Notes: a model not told the origin generated them from the letters alone. Positions 49,793-58,269 are shown, numbered from the stretch's first letter. The stretch: DNA of 64,000 bases from UMGS1889 sp900556055 (GCA_902463265.1 CABQEV010000003.1:124001-188000), one strand, 5' to 3'. Program-made: numbers and translations.

Positions 49793-50881
49793 ATGGAAAA
49801 AACAGCTAAAACAAAGAAGCTGCAGAAATCTACCGTAAACAGCTTCATAAACTACGGCATAGTTATCGTCCTCTACATATTCATGATGATACTTCAGGGC
49901 GCAGGCGTTCTTTCCAGCTCTATGAGGGGCTTCCTCGTTCCTGTGTGCATATATGTAATAATGGCTGTTTCGCTTAACCTCGTTGTCGGAATTCTTGGTG
50001 AGCTGAGCCTTGGCCATGCGGGATTTATGTGCGTCGGCGCATATACCAGTGCTATCTTCTCCAAGCTTACGGAGGATACAATTACTGCCGCTCCGCTCAG
50101 ATTTACGATCGCGATCCTTATAGGTGCGCTTTTTGCGGCAATATTCGGAATGCTTATAGGCATACCTGTTCTGAGACTTAAAGGCGACTATCTTGCCATC
50201 GTTACTCTTGCATTCGGTGAGATCATCAAGAATATCGTGAATGTCATCAACTTCGGCGTTGATTCAAGAGGCGCACATTTCTCAACCGAAAGCGCAATGG
50301 CTCTCGGCCTTGAGGAGGACGGAAAGATCATCATCAAGGGCGCACAGGGTATCTCAGGCACGCCTAATGATGCGAATTTCACAGTCGGAATAATCCTTGT
50401 TCTTCTTGCTCTTTTTGTTGTGCAGAACCTTATAAATTCCCGTGACGGACGTGCTATCATGGCTATCCGTGACAACAGGATCGCTGCTGAATCCATCGGT
50501 ATCAACATCACAAAGTATAAGCTGATGGTATTTACTGTCTCCGCTGCTCTCGCAGGCGCAGCAGGTGCGCTTTATTCGCATAACTTCGCAACACTGACAT
50601 CTGCGGGCGATAAATTCAACTACAACGCTTCGATCATGATACTGGTTTACGTCGTTCTCGGCGGCATCGGAAATATCAGAGGCTCGGTTATTGCGGCTGT
50701 TCTCCTTTATATCCTTCCCGAAAAGCTCAGATTCCTGAACGATTACAGAATGCTTGTTTACGCAATAGTTCTTATCATTGTTATGCTCTTTAACTGGTCT
50801 CCCAAGATCAAGGAATACAGAGAAAAAGTTTCCTATGCTATCAAAAATAAATTCGGCAAAAAGGAGGAAATCAAGGCATGA
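49793..50881 (+). CDS. livM: Branched-chain amino acid ABC transporter permease LivM
   Basis: A 362-aa second permease with about nine TMs. 'SLNLVVGILGELSLGHAGFMCVGAYTSA' is the family mark; 'LRLKGDYLAIVTLAFGEIIKNIVNVINF' and 'GGIGNIRGSVIAAVLLYILPEKLRF' follow. A 20-residue charged N-terminal extension (TAKTKKLQKS) precedes the first TM. Its stop overlaps the livG ATG by 4 nt. Confidence 0.95.
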   Translation: MEKTAKTKKLQKSTVNSFINYGIVIVLYIFMMILQGAGVLSSSMRGFLVPVCIYVIMAVSLNLVVGILGELSLGHAGFMCVGAYTSAIFSKLTEDTITAAPLRFTIAILIGALFAAIFGMLIGIPVLRLKGDYLAIVTLAFGEIIKNIVNVINFGVDSRGAHFSTESAMALGLEEDGKIIIKGAQGISGTPNDANFTVGIILVLLALFVVQNLINSRDGRAIMAIRDNRIAAESIGINITKYKLMVFTVSAALAGAAGALYSHNFATLTSAGDKFNYNASIMILVYVVLGGIGNIRGSVIAAVLLYILPEKLRFLNDYRMLVYAIVLIIVMLFNWSPKIKEYREKVSYAIKNKFGKKEEIKA

Positions 50882-51636
50882 ACATGTTAGAGGTTTCAAA
50901 TCTCAGTATTTCCTTCGGCGGACTTAAAGCGGTAAGCGATTTCAATCTTACAGTTAAAAAGGGTCAGCTTTACGGTCTTATCGGACCTAACGGCGCAGGA
51001 AAAACCACTGTTTTCAATCTGCTGACAGGTGTTTACAAGGCAGATACGGGTTCTATCCTCCTTGACGGAAAAGAGATCGTCAAGCTCAGTACTATCGAAA
51101 CAAACAAGGCGGGCATCGCAAGAACATTCCAGAATATCCGTCTTTTCAAGGAACTCAGCGTTATCGACAACGTTAAGGTCGGTCTGCATAATCATCATCA
51201 TTATTCCACTTTTGAGGGCATCTTCCGTCTGCCTAAGTATTTCAAGGTCGAAAAAGAAATAACCGAAAAGGCAATGGAGCTTCTGAAGGTAATGGGACTT
51301 GACAGCGAGGCGAATGTCATTGCCGCAAATCTGCCTTACGGAAAGCAGAGAAAGCTTGAGATCGCAAGAGCACTGGCTACATCGCCGAAACTGCTTCTTC
51401 TCGATGAACCTGCTGCGGGTATGAACCCGAATGAAACTGCGGAACTGATGAATACGATCCGTTTCGTAAGAGATAATTTTGATATGACGATCCTGCTTAT
51501 CGAGCATGATATGAAGCTCGTTTCGGGCATATGCGAGGAAGTTACCGTTCTTAACTTCGGAACTGAGCTTACTCACGGTATCACAACAGAAGTCCTGAAT
51601 GACGAGCGTGTTATCAAGGCTTACCTCGGCGATTAA
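50878..51636 (+). CDS. livG: Branched-chain amino acid ABC transporter ATPase LivG
   Basis: A 252-aa ATPase with Walker A GPNGAGKTTVFNLLTG, signature PYGKQRKLEIARAL, Walker B LLLLDEPAAGMN, H-loop EHDMKLV. The 'AGIARTFQNIRLF' motif and long helical insert are typical of LivG. ATGA overlap with livM, AGGAGG 10 nt upstream. Confidence 0.96.
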   Translation: MNMLEVSNLSISFGGLKAVSDFNLTVKKGQLYGLIGPNGAGKTTVFNLLTGVYKADTGSILLDGKEIVKLSTIETNKAGIARTFQNIRLFKELSVIDNVKVGLHNHHHYSTFEGIFRLPKYFKVEKEITEKAMELLKVMGLDSEANVIAANLPYGKQRKLEIARALATSPKLLLLDEPAAGMNPNETAELMNTIRFVRDNFDMTILLIEHDMKLVSGICEEVTVLNFGTELTHGITTEVLNDERVIKAYLGD

Positions 51637-51701
51637 AACCATGTGAGTTTTGTTTTCCGCATATACGGACACGCAGAATTCAGAAAGGAATGGTCATAAA
51701 T

Positions 51702-52412
51702 ATGGCAATGCTTACAATCAAGGATCTTCAGGTATATTACGGCGTTATCAATGCGGTCAAGGGCATTTCTTTTGAAGTAAATCAGGGTGAGATCATTGCT
51801 CTTATCGGTGCGAACGGCGCAGGAAAAACAACGATCCTTCACACTATAACAGGTCTTATCCAGGCGAGAAGCGGAAGCATTGAATTTAACGGCACTGAGC
51901 TTACAAAGACTCCCGCTCATAAGATCGTTTCACTCGGAATGGCTCACGTTCCGGAGGGAAGAAGAATTTTCCAGCAGCTTACAGTTTACGATAACCTGAA
52001 AATGGGTGCATACACAAGAAAAGACAAGAAGGAGATCGCTGATACTCTTGAAATGGTCTATGAGCGTTTCCCGCGTCTGAAGGAAAGAAAAACGCAGATC
52101 GCAGGAACACTTTCGGGCGGTGAACAGCAGATGCTCGCTATGGGCAGAGCACTTATGTCGCACCCCGGCATCATCCTGATGGACGAGCCTTCAATGGGAC
52201 TTTCGCCGCTTTACGTTTCTGAGATATTCGACATCATCAAGGAGATAAATAAGAGCGGAACTACGGTGCTTCTCGTTGAGCAGAATGCTAAGAAGGCTCT
52301 GTCGATCGCTGACCGTGCTTACGTTCTCGAAACGGGAAAGATCGTTCTTTCGGGCGATGCTCATGAGCTGATGAACAACGATTCCGTTAAGAAAGCATAT
52401 CTCGGTGAATAA
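51702..52412 (+). CDS. livF: Branched-chain amino acid ABC transporter ATPase LivF
   Basis: A 236-aa second ATPase: Walker A GANGAGKTTILHTITG, signature LSGGEQQMLAMGRALM, Walker B IILMDEPSMGLSP, H-loop VEQNAKKAL. 'AHVPEGRRIFQQLTVYDNL' is typical of LivF. The frame opens at 51690, but the AAAGGA there is adjacent to that ATG; ATG at 51702 is used (12 nt). Confidence 0.95.
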   Translation: MAMLTIKDLQVYYGVINAVKGISFEVNQGEIIALIGANGAGKTTILHTITGLIQARSGSIEFNGTELTKTPAHKIVSLGMAHVPEGRRIFQQLTVYDNLKMGAYTRKDKKEIADTLEMVYERFPRLKERKTQIAGTLSGGEQQMLAMGRALMSHPGIILMDEPSMGLSPLYVSEIFDIIKEINKSGTTVLLVEQNAKKALSIADRAYVLETGKIVLSGDAHELMNNDSVKKAYLGE

Positions 52413-52424
52413 GGGGGACGGGAA

Positions 52425-53039
52425 ATGGATAATTTTGTTATCACTATCGCAAGAGGCTACGGCAGCGGCGGCAGACAGATCGGAAAGCTGCTTGCAGAGC
52501 GACTGAATATCAAGTATTACGATAAAGAGCTTATAAAGCTTGCTTCCGAGAAAAGCGGGATAAATGAAGAGCTTTTCGGAAATGCCGATGAAAAGGCAAA
52601 GAACGGCATTTTCAGCCGTCCCAAGGTGTATAACGGCGAGCTTATCCCGCCTTCAAAAAAGGCTTTTACTTCCGATGAGAACCTTTTTAATTTCCAGGCT
52701 GAGACTATCAGAGAGCTTGCGTCAAAGGAAAGCTGCGTCATTGTCGGACGCTGCGCTGATTTTGTCCTGAAAAACTATGTTAATGTCCTGAGCGTATTTA
52801 TATGGGCGGATATGGACAGCTGTGTTAAAAATGTCCTGAAATATACCGATGTGACAGATGATATCGAAGCACTTATCACAAAGACAGATAAGGAACGTGC
52901 TTCTTATTATATGTCGCATACGGGCAGGGAATGGACTGACATCAGAAACTATGATCTTTGCCTTAACACTGGAGATATCGGCATCGAAAAATGCGTGGAT
53001 ATCATCTGCGACTACCTGAAGATCAGCGGACTTAAATAA
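52425..53039 (+). CDS. Cytidylate kinase-like P-loop protein, last gene of the liv operon
   Basis: A 204-aa protein of the cytidylate_kin2 (PF13189) family: 'FVITIARGYGSGGRQIGKLLAERLNIKYYDKELI' is a degenerate P-loop (GSGGRQIG replaces GxxGxGK[ST]), and 'CVIVGRCADFVLKNYVNVLSVFIWAD' gives the Arg switch region. It starts 12 nt after livF with GGGGGA, so it belongs to the liv transcript. True CMP kinases (Cmk) are about 225 aa with different motifs. The substrate of these common clostridial proteins is unknown. Confidence 0.82.
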   Translation: MDNFVITIARGYGSGGRQIGKLLAERLNIKYYDKELIKLASEKSGINEELFGNADEKAKNGIFSRPKVYNGELIPPSKKAFTSDENLFNFQAETIRELASKESCVIVGRCADFVLKNYVNVLSVFIWADMDSCVKNVLKYTDVTDDIEALITKTDKERASYYMSHTGREWTDIRNYDLCLNTGDIGIEKCVDIICDYLKISGLK

Positions 53040-53045
53040 TTTGAT

Positions 53046-53088
53046 AATGCTGCCGAAAGGGTGATTCCTTGTTCAGCGGCATTTTTTA
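53046..53088 (+). terminator. Intrinsic terminator of the liv operon
   Basis: AATGCTGC and GCGGCATT pair over 8 bp (one G-U) followed by six T. Confidence 0.8.
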
Positions 53089-53111
53089 TTGTCTGAAATG
53101 TAAAAATAGTG

Positions 53112-53126
53112 TTAATCACTGATTAA
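53112..53126. promoter_or_regulatory. Perfect dyad TTAATCA-C-TGATTAA upstream of ldh
   Basis: It lies 14 bp before the -35. Its TGTTAAT/ATTAAT halves resemble a Rex (NADH/NAD sensor) operator, though not an exact TTGTTAA match. Confidence 0.35.
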
Positions 53127-53140
53127 TTTTGTGATTACGC

Positions 53141-53169
53141 TTGTATTTGGAATAAAAGTATGATATAAT
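53141..53169 (+). promoter_or_regulatory. Promoter of ldh
   Basis: TTGTAT (53141-53146), 17 nt, TATAAT (53164-53169). Confidence 0.75.
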
Positions 53170-53238
53170 AATTCTTAAGCGGAAAATTTTTCGCATTCTG
53201 ATGTTAAATAAAAAGTTTTACATAGGAGGAAGTTTTAT

Positions 53239-54192
53239 ATGGAAACTAAAAAGGGAAAGAAAGTCACCGTCCTCGGTGCAGGTAATGTAGGTGCTTCTAT
53301 CGCTTATACCCTTACTGTATGCGGAACATGTTCCGAGATCGTTCTTGTTGATATCAACAAGCCTAAGGCAAAGGGTGAGGCTCTCGATATCAGCCAGGGT
53401 GACTCTTTATGTCCTACAGTCAAGATCACTGACGGTGAGTACGAGGATGCAGCAGGCTCTGATGTTGTTGTTGTAACTCTCGGTATCGCAAGAAAGCCCG
53501 GTCAGTCCCGTCTTGACCTTGCTCAGACAAATGTTAACATCATCAAGGATGTTATGCCCAAGGTAACAAAGTTCGCTCCTAACGCTATATATGTTGTTGT
53601 CAGCAACCCTGTTGACATTCTGACTTACACAATTCTCAAGTGCACAGACCTGAAGCCTGAGCAGGTTATCGGTTCCGGTACACTTCTCGATTCTTCACGT
53701 CTCCGTGCTGATCTTGCTGCAAGAACAGGCGTAAGCGTAAAGAATATCCATGGCTATGTTCTCGGTGAGCACGGCGATTCTTCTATGGTTCCTTGGTCGA
53801 TGGTTACAATCGCAGGCATGTCCATGAAGGATTACTGCGAAGCTGAGAATGTTGTTAAGTATGATACAGCATCTCTCGATCAGGTTCTTGAGGACGTTCG
53901 TACAGCAGGTGCTGAGGTTATCAAGTGCAAGGGCGCAACATTCTATGCTATCGCTCTTTCCGTCAACAAGATCTGCGATTCTATTCTGAGAGATTCAGGC
54001 GATGTTCTCCCTGTTTCCACACTGACTAACGGCAGATACGGCACTGAGAATGTATGTCTCAGCCTTCCTTACCAGGTTGGCATCACAGGCATCAAGGCTG
54101 CTCTCAAGCCTAAGTTCACAGCTGAGGAAGAAGAGCGTCTGGTTGCAAGCTCCAAGGCTCTTAAGGCTGTTATCGATCAGCTTGCTATCTGA
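53239..54192 (+). CDS. ldh: L-lactate dehydrogenase
   Basis: Reduces pyruvate to L-lactate with NADH, regenerating NAD+ in fermentation. 317 aa. 'VTVLGAGNVGASIAYTL' nucleotide fold, active-site loop 'IARKPGQSRLDL' (Arg), 'VSNPVDILTY', 'GSGTLLDSSRLR' and catalytic His in 'LGEHGDSSMVPWS' are all present. Length and motifs favour L-LDH over malate dehydrogenase (Gln-98-type KPGQSR). AGGAGG 9 nt before the ATG; monocistronic. Confidence 0.96.
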   Translation: METKKGKKVTVLGAGNVGASIAYTLTVCGTCSEIVLVDINKPKAKGEALDISQGDSLCPTVKITDGEYEDAAGSDVVVVTLGIARKPGQSRLDLAQTNVNIIKDVMPKVTKFAPNAIYVVVSNPVDILTYTILKCTDLKPEQVIGSGTLLDSSRLRADLAARTGVSVKNIHGYVLGEHGDSSMVPWSMVTIAGMSMKDYCEAENVVKYDTASLDQVLEDVRTAGAEVIKCKGATFYAIALSVNKICDSILRDSGDVLPVSTLTNGRYGTENVCLSLPYQVGITGIKAALKPKFTAEEEERLVASSKALKAVIDQLAI

Positions 54193-54211
54193 TCTGAGTA
54201 ATAACTTTTTG

Positions 54212-54243
54212 CCGGGCAGGAATTGTTCCTGTCCGGTTTCTTT
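54212..54243 (+). terminator. Intrinsic terminator after ldh
   Basis: CCGGGCAGGAA / TTCCTGTCCGG stem (11 bp, one G-U) followed by TTTCTTT. Confidence 0.85.
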
Positions 54244-54267
54244 ATGCCGAAATATGCAAAATTCCGG

Positions 54268-54296
54268 TTGACATCAGCACTTTAATCTGATATAAT
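54268..54296 (+). promoter_or_regulatory. Perfect consensus promoter of ilvB
   Basis: TTGACA (54268-54273), 17 nt, TATAAT (54291-54296); leader of about 27 nt. Confidence 0.88.
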
Positions 54297-54329
54297 AAAA
54301 TATATATGTTAAAAAGGAGTCTTTGCAAA

Positions 54330-56015
54330 ATGAAGCTTAACGGTTCGGATATAATCATAGAATGTCTTCTCGAACAGGGCGTGGATACGGTTTTCGGTTA
54401 TCCCGGAGGAGCAGTGCTGAATATCTACGATGCACTTTACAAATACAGTGACAAGATCACTCATATCCTTACATCTCATGAGCAGAATGCGGCTCATGCG
54501 GCTGACGGATATTCCAGAACAACAGGAAAAACAGGCGTTGTTATCGCAACATCCGGACCGGGTGCCACGAACCTCGTTACGGGTATCGCAACAGCATATA
54601 TGGACAGCATCCCGATGGTCGCTATTACGGGAAATGTCACAACTTCTCTCCTCGGACTCGACAGCTTCCAGGAAGTTGATATCACGGGCATAACCATGCC
54701 TATCACAAAGCATAATTACATAGTTAAGGACGTTACAAAGCTTGCTGATGTTATACGTGAGGCGTTCTTTATTGCGAATGACGGAAGAAAGGGTCCTGTG
54801 CTTATTGATATCCCGAAGGATATTACTGCCGCAGTATGCGAATTTGAGCATAAGCCGCTGAAAACTCATTCATTTATCCTCGGACCCGATGTTGAAAACG
54901 AGATCGACGAGGCTGTAAAGCTTATCCGTGAGGCAAAGAAACCTTTCCTTTATGCAGGCGGAGGTGTCGTATCTGCCGAAGCAAGAGATGAGTTTGCGAA
55001 ATTTGCAGATCTTATAGACGCTCCCGTATCCCTCAGTCTTATGGGACAGTGCGCTCTTGACAACACTTCCGAAAGATATGTCGGAATGCTCGGAATGCAC
55101 GGCACAAAGACGGCATCTCTCGCACTTTCCGAGTGCGACCTGCTGATCGTTATGGGCAACCGCTTCAGCGACCGTGTTACCTGCAATGTCAACACATTTG
55201 CACCCGGCAAGAAGATAATCCATTTTGAGATAGATCCTGCTGAGGTCAACAAGAATATTCCTGTTGATCTTAAAGTCCTGGGTGACCTGAAATATGTTCT
55301 CGGACAGATGAATGTACGTATGCCGAAGCTCGATCATTCCGAATGGATGGGCGAGATCGCTGCATGGAAAAAGAAATATCCTCTCGTTCAGACTGCATCT
55401 GATCCCGAAGCTGTTACTCCACAGTATGTTATCGAGACACTTGACGAACTGACTGACGGACAGGCTATAATATCAACAGAAGTAGGTCAGCATCAGATGT
55501 GGATCGCTGAATACTACAACTTCAAAAATGCACGCAGCCACGCAACATCGGGCGGACTCGGAACTATGGGCTACGGTCTGGGTGCTGCTATCGGCGCAAA
55601 GGTCGGAAATCCCGACAAGGTCGTTGTCAATGCAGCAGGCGACGGAAGCTTTTACATGAACTGCGCAGAGCTTTCAACACTTGCTAAGTATCAGCTGCCT
55701 GTTATCGAGCTTGTTTTCAACAACTCAGTCCTCGGAATGGTACGTCAGTGGCAGAGACTTTTCTACGGAAAGCGTTTCTCACAGACAACTCTTGAAAAGC
55801 CCACCGATTTCGATATGCTTGCACATGCATTCGGCATTGAGGGCGTGACGATACATAAAAAGAGTGAGGTAAAGGACGTTCTGAAAAAGGCGATAGAGTG
55901 CGGAAAGCCTGTGCTTATCAACTGCATCATCGACAAGGACATCAATGTTCTGCCTATGGTTCCCGCAGGTGCGTCTGTTGCTGAGCCTATCCTTGATATT
56001 GTTATCGACGATTAA
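54330..56015 (+). CDS. ilvB: Acetolactate synthase, large (catalytic) subunit
   Basis: TPP-, FAD-dependent condensation of pyruvate (or pyruvate plus 2-oxobutyrate), the first step of Val/Leu/Ile synthesis. 561 aa. The catalytic Glu lies in 'HILTSHEQNAAHAADGYSR'; 'SGPGATNLVTGIATAYMDSIP', the TPP motif 'GDGSFYMNCAEL...NN' and 'WQRLFYGKRFSQTTL' are typical of the biosynthetic enzyme. No ilvN regulatory subunit follows; a strong terminator ends the gene, so the small subunit must be encoded elsewhere. AAGGAG 10 nt before the ATG at 54330. Confidence 0.95.
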   Translation: MKLNGSDIIIECLLEQGVDTVFGYPGGAVLNIYDALYKYSDKITHILTSHEQNAAHAADGYSRTTGKTGVVIATSGPGATNLVTGIATAYMDSIPMVAITGNVTTSLLGLDSFQEVDITGITMPITKHNYIVKDVTKLADVIREAFFIANDGRKGPVLIDIPKDITAAVCEFEHKPLKTHSFILGPDVENEIDEAVKLIREAKKPFLYAGGGVVSAEARDEFAKFADLIDAPVSLSLMGQCALDNTSERYVGMLGMHGTKTASLALSECDLLIVMGNRFSDRVTCNVNTFAPGKKIIHFEIDPAEVNKNIPVDLKVLGDLKYVLGQMNVRMPKLDHSEWMGEIAAWKKKYPLVQTASDPEAVTPQYVIETLDELTDGQAIISTEVGQHQMWIAEYYNFKNARSHATSGGLGTMGYGLGAAIGAKVGNPDKVVVNAAGDGSFYMNCAELSTLAKYQLPVIELVFNNSVLGMVRQWQRLFYGKRFSQTTLEKPTDFDMLAHAFGIEGVTIHKKSEVKDVLKKAIECGKPVLINCIIDKDINVLPMVPAGASVAEPILDIVIDD

Positions 56016-56027
56016 CGATCAAAATCG

Positions 56028-56060
56028 CAGCCTGTACAGAAATGATACAGGCTGTTTTTT
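56028..56060 (+). terminator. Intrinsic terminator after ilvB
   Basis: Perfect 9-bp stem CAGCCTGTA / TACAGGCTG followed by six T. Confidence 0.9.
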
Positions 56061-56081
56061 ATCTGAAATGAGGTTGTTATC

Positions 56082-56753
56082 ATGCCCGAAGCAAAGCCGA
56101 ATTACAGCTATGAGCTGGAGAAGATCATAGAATGTATCAGTCCCGATGATCCGCCGTCACTGCTGCTCCACAGCTGCTGTGCGCCATGTTCAAGCTATGT
56201 TCTGGAGTATCTTTCGCAGTATTTCAGGATAACCGTGCTGTACTATAATCCGAATATTTATCCTGCGGAGGAGTATGCGCACAGGATCGCCGAGCAGGAG
56301 CGGTTTATCTCGGAATTTCCGTCAAAGAACAAGATATCGTTTATCGGCAGGGAGCATATGCCCGAGAAATTTTATGAGGCTGTCAGGGGACTTGAAAATA
56401 TTCCCGAGGGCGGGGAGAGATGCTTTGCGTGTTACAGAATGCGGCTTGAAGAGGCGGCGAAAACTGCTGCCGAAAACGGGTTCGATTATTTCACGACCAC
56501 ATTATCCATCAGTCCGCACAAGAATGCATTCATGCTCAACAGGATCGGAAATGAGCTTGGCGAAAGGTATGGCGTAAAGCATCTGCCTTCCGATTTCAAG
56601 AAGAAAAACGGTTACAAGCGTTCGACCGAGTTATCCGCAGAATACGGCATTTACCGACAGAATTACTGCGGCTGTGTTTTTTCACTGAAAGAAACCGAGG
56701 AGCGCAGGAAGGCGAAGGAGAATGCGGAAAATGGAAAAAATAATCGAAACTGA
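56082..56753 (+). CDS. queH: Epoxyqueuosine reductase QueH
   Basis: The last step of queuosine synthesis in organisms without QueG: reduction of epoxyqueuosine in tRNA. 223 aa. The N-terminal 'LLLHSCCAPCSSYVLEYL' (CCAPC), 'CFACYRMRLEEAAKTAA' (C-x2-C) and 'NYCGCVFSLKET' supply the Fe-S cysteines, and 'YYNPNIYP' and 'DFKKKNGYKRSTELSAEYGIYRQ' are diagnostic (QueH, formerly DUF208). Partner of tgt at 21 kb. Its end overlaps the GNAT remnant by 23 nt. Confidence 0.93.
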   Translation: MPEAKPNYSYELEKIIECISPDDPPSLLLHSCCAPCSSYVLEYLSQYFRITVLYYNPNIYPAEEYAHRIAEQERFISEFPSKNKISFIGREHMPEKFYEAVRGLENIPEGGERCFACYRMRLEEAAKTAAENGFDYFTTTLSISPHKNAFMLNRIGNELGERYGVKHLPSDFKKKNGYKRSTELSAEYGIYRQNYCGCVFSLKETEERRKAKENAENGKNNRN

Positions 56754-56847
56754 ACGGCTTTATCTTCGGAAAATGACGGAAGATGACTTTGATGATCTCT
56801 GCGTTATACTCAAAGATGTGAATGAAAACCGCCCGCACACAGGCTGA
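56731..56847 (+). pseudogene. Truncated GNAT acetyltransferase (38-aa N-terminal stump)
   Basis: MEKIIETERLYLRKMTEDDF, then DDLCVILKD, is the standard beginning of a RimJ/RimL-type GNAT (Acetyltransf_3), which should run about 170 aa. AAGGAG lies 10 nt before the ATG. The reading frame is cut after about 30 family-like residues where a terminator begins, then stops at TGA 56845-56847. The missing part is replaced by the minus-strand 342-aa gene. Confidence 0.82.
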
Positions 56848-56875
56848 TCTGTGTGCGGGCGGTCGTGTTTTGTTA
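56828..56875. terminator. Strong bidirectional terminator cutting the GNAT stump
   Basis: Perfect 15-bp stem ACCGCCCGCACACAG / CTGTGTGCGGGCGGT with a 6-nt loop; short T-runs on both strands. It ends the converging 342-aa gene on the minus strand. Confidence 0.88.
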
Positions 56876-56880
56876 AATTT

Positions 56881-57909
56881 TTATTTGAAGTTTCTGAGTG
56901 TTCTTGAGATCTCGGAAAGTACGGAATCCCTGATATCCTCACCGAGGTTTTTCAGATTTTTCGCCGTATCCGAATTTCTTGCGTTTTCCGCACGATCGAC
57001 CTCGCTTCTGACTGTCTCCTTGATCTTCTCAAAGAATTCGCCGTTTGTCACGGGATTGGATCTGAGCTTTTCCTCAAAGCTGCTTATGCCCTTGCTGAAC
57101 GGATCGGGTTCCTCGGGATAGCCGTTTTCAAATACAAGATTTGAACGCTGGGGCTTGCCTGCGGGTACAGGCTCATTCGGAAGATCGGCATATGCTGAGG
57201 GTGCGTCTGCGTACATCACTGCCATAGGCGCTCTCTGCGCAACAAATCTCAGCTGAGTATAGGAATTGTCCTCGGTCGTGAAATGAATCTCGTAGAGGTA
57301 CCAGCCCTTATAATGCTTTACGGGCTTGATGAAGCTGCGGTTCAGCTTGAATATAAGGCGGTTTTCCCAGTCGTTGTCAAAGAGGATATGCAGCTGGCAT
57401 ACCTCGTCCATTCTGTCGTTTTCGCCGCCGTTCAGCCAGAAGGAAAATGCGTACTCGGTATTCTTTTCAAGTATAAGGTCCTTGGTGACTATCTCGGTCC
57501 AGTCATACTGCCAGTTTCCGATGCAGTAGACCTCGGCAAGCGTTTCGTCAAAGCTTGTGATAAAGCAGCGTTCGCCGACGCAGCTGTCCTTGCACGCTTT
57601 GTTGAAGCTCCACTCTCTCGGACGGAAAAACAGTCGGTGCTCGTCTTTAACGGGTGATTCTTTTTTCAGAGATATCCCGTTCTCTGCGGACACGCTTTCC
57701 TGCTTTGCTGTATCATTTTCGGGTGTTTCATTTATTTTTTCGGTATCAAAGATCTCGTCCATAACGATGTCCTCCTTATTTATAAGCATGATCTCGTTTT
57801 CTTTCACATATTCGGCTCTGCCGTGCTTTACAAGTCCTTTTGCACGCTTGGGATAGGTCATGCCTGTCACTTCGCCGATCTCATTTCTGACGATAATGTT
57901 TTTTATCAT
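56881..57909 (-). CDS. Unrecognised protein with an N-terminal TYPKRAKGLVKxGRA module
   Basis: A 342-aa protein of unknown function. The N-terminus (about 1-35, 'IKNIIVRNEIGEVTGMTYPK' then 'RAKGLVKHGRAEYV') is a short basic module reminiscent of RRXRR-type leaders ('RAxxLLKxGxA') of HNH-associated proteins, but that is weak. A low-complexity acidic/Ser linker follows (about 55-90). Residues about 90-230 look like a beta-sandwich with many aromatic residues ('YAFSFWLNGGENDRMDEVCQLHILFDND', 'YKGWYLYEIHFTTEDNSYTQLRFV'), as in carbohydrate-binding-like folds. A helical charged tail ends it. No signal peptide. GGAGG 6 nt before the ATG at 57909. Confidence 0.7.
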   Translation of the reverse strand: MIKNIIVRNEIGEVTGMTYPKRAKGLVKHGRAEYVKENEIMLINKEDIVMDEIFDTEKINETPENDTAKQESVSAENGISLKKESPVKDEHRLFFRPREWSFNKACKDSCVGERCFITSFDETLAEVYCIGNWQYDWTEIVTKDLILEKNTEYAFSFWLNGGENDRMDEVCQLHILFDNDWENRLIFKLNRSFIKPVKHYKGWYLYEIHFTTEDNSYTQLRFVAQRAPMAVMYADAPSAYADLPNEPVPAGKPQRSNLVFENGYPEEPDPFSKGISSFEEKLRSNPVTNGEFFEKIKETVRSEVDRAENARNSDTAKNLKNLGEDIRDSVLSEISRTLRNFK

Positions 57910-57979
57910 GGGTATCCTCCCCCTCGTCAATGCCGCTGCTGTTTATTGTTATGGGTGCCGTCCCCGTGCGGTTTATTAT

Positions 57980-58008
57980 ATTATATCTCATATAGTATCA
58001 ATTGTCAA
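57980..58008 (-). promoter_or_regulatory. Perfect consensus promoter of the 342-aa gene
   Basis: Minus strand TTGACA (58003-58008), 17 nt, TATAAT (57980-57985). Confidence 0.85.
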
Positions 58009-58119
58009 GTGTTTTTTTGGTGAAAACTGCGGACGCATTCTATCCCCGTGAGACGGCACAAAGGCTGATGAAGAGCGGTATGTTACAAGCACGTAGGCTG
58101 CGGACATTGCTTTTTGGCT

Positions 58120-58269
58120 GCATTTCGGGAATTTACGGTTTTATCGGACTGAAATATCCCGAAAATAAATCGAAAAGATATGCAGAAATCATGTATAATA
58201 TGTTAAATGTGCCTATAAACGGGATATCGGAAGGCTTTTTTTCAAAAAAAGCTTGCATTTCGGGAATTT
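58120..58269. repeat. Direct repeat GCATTTCGGGAATTT upstream of rimP
   Basis: Identical 15-mers at 58120-58134 and 58255-58269. A related inverted form AAATATCCCGAAAAT is at 58152-58166. The second copy covers the -35/spacer of the rimP promoter. Confidence 0.6.

Noticed and set aside
57931..58020. A 3' extension or second gene in the leader of the 342-aa protein
   Set aside because: The perfect promoter lies here, and the short GC-rich leader has no ribosome site other than the one used.
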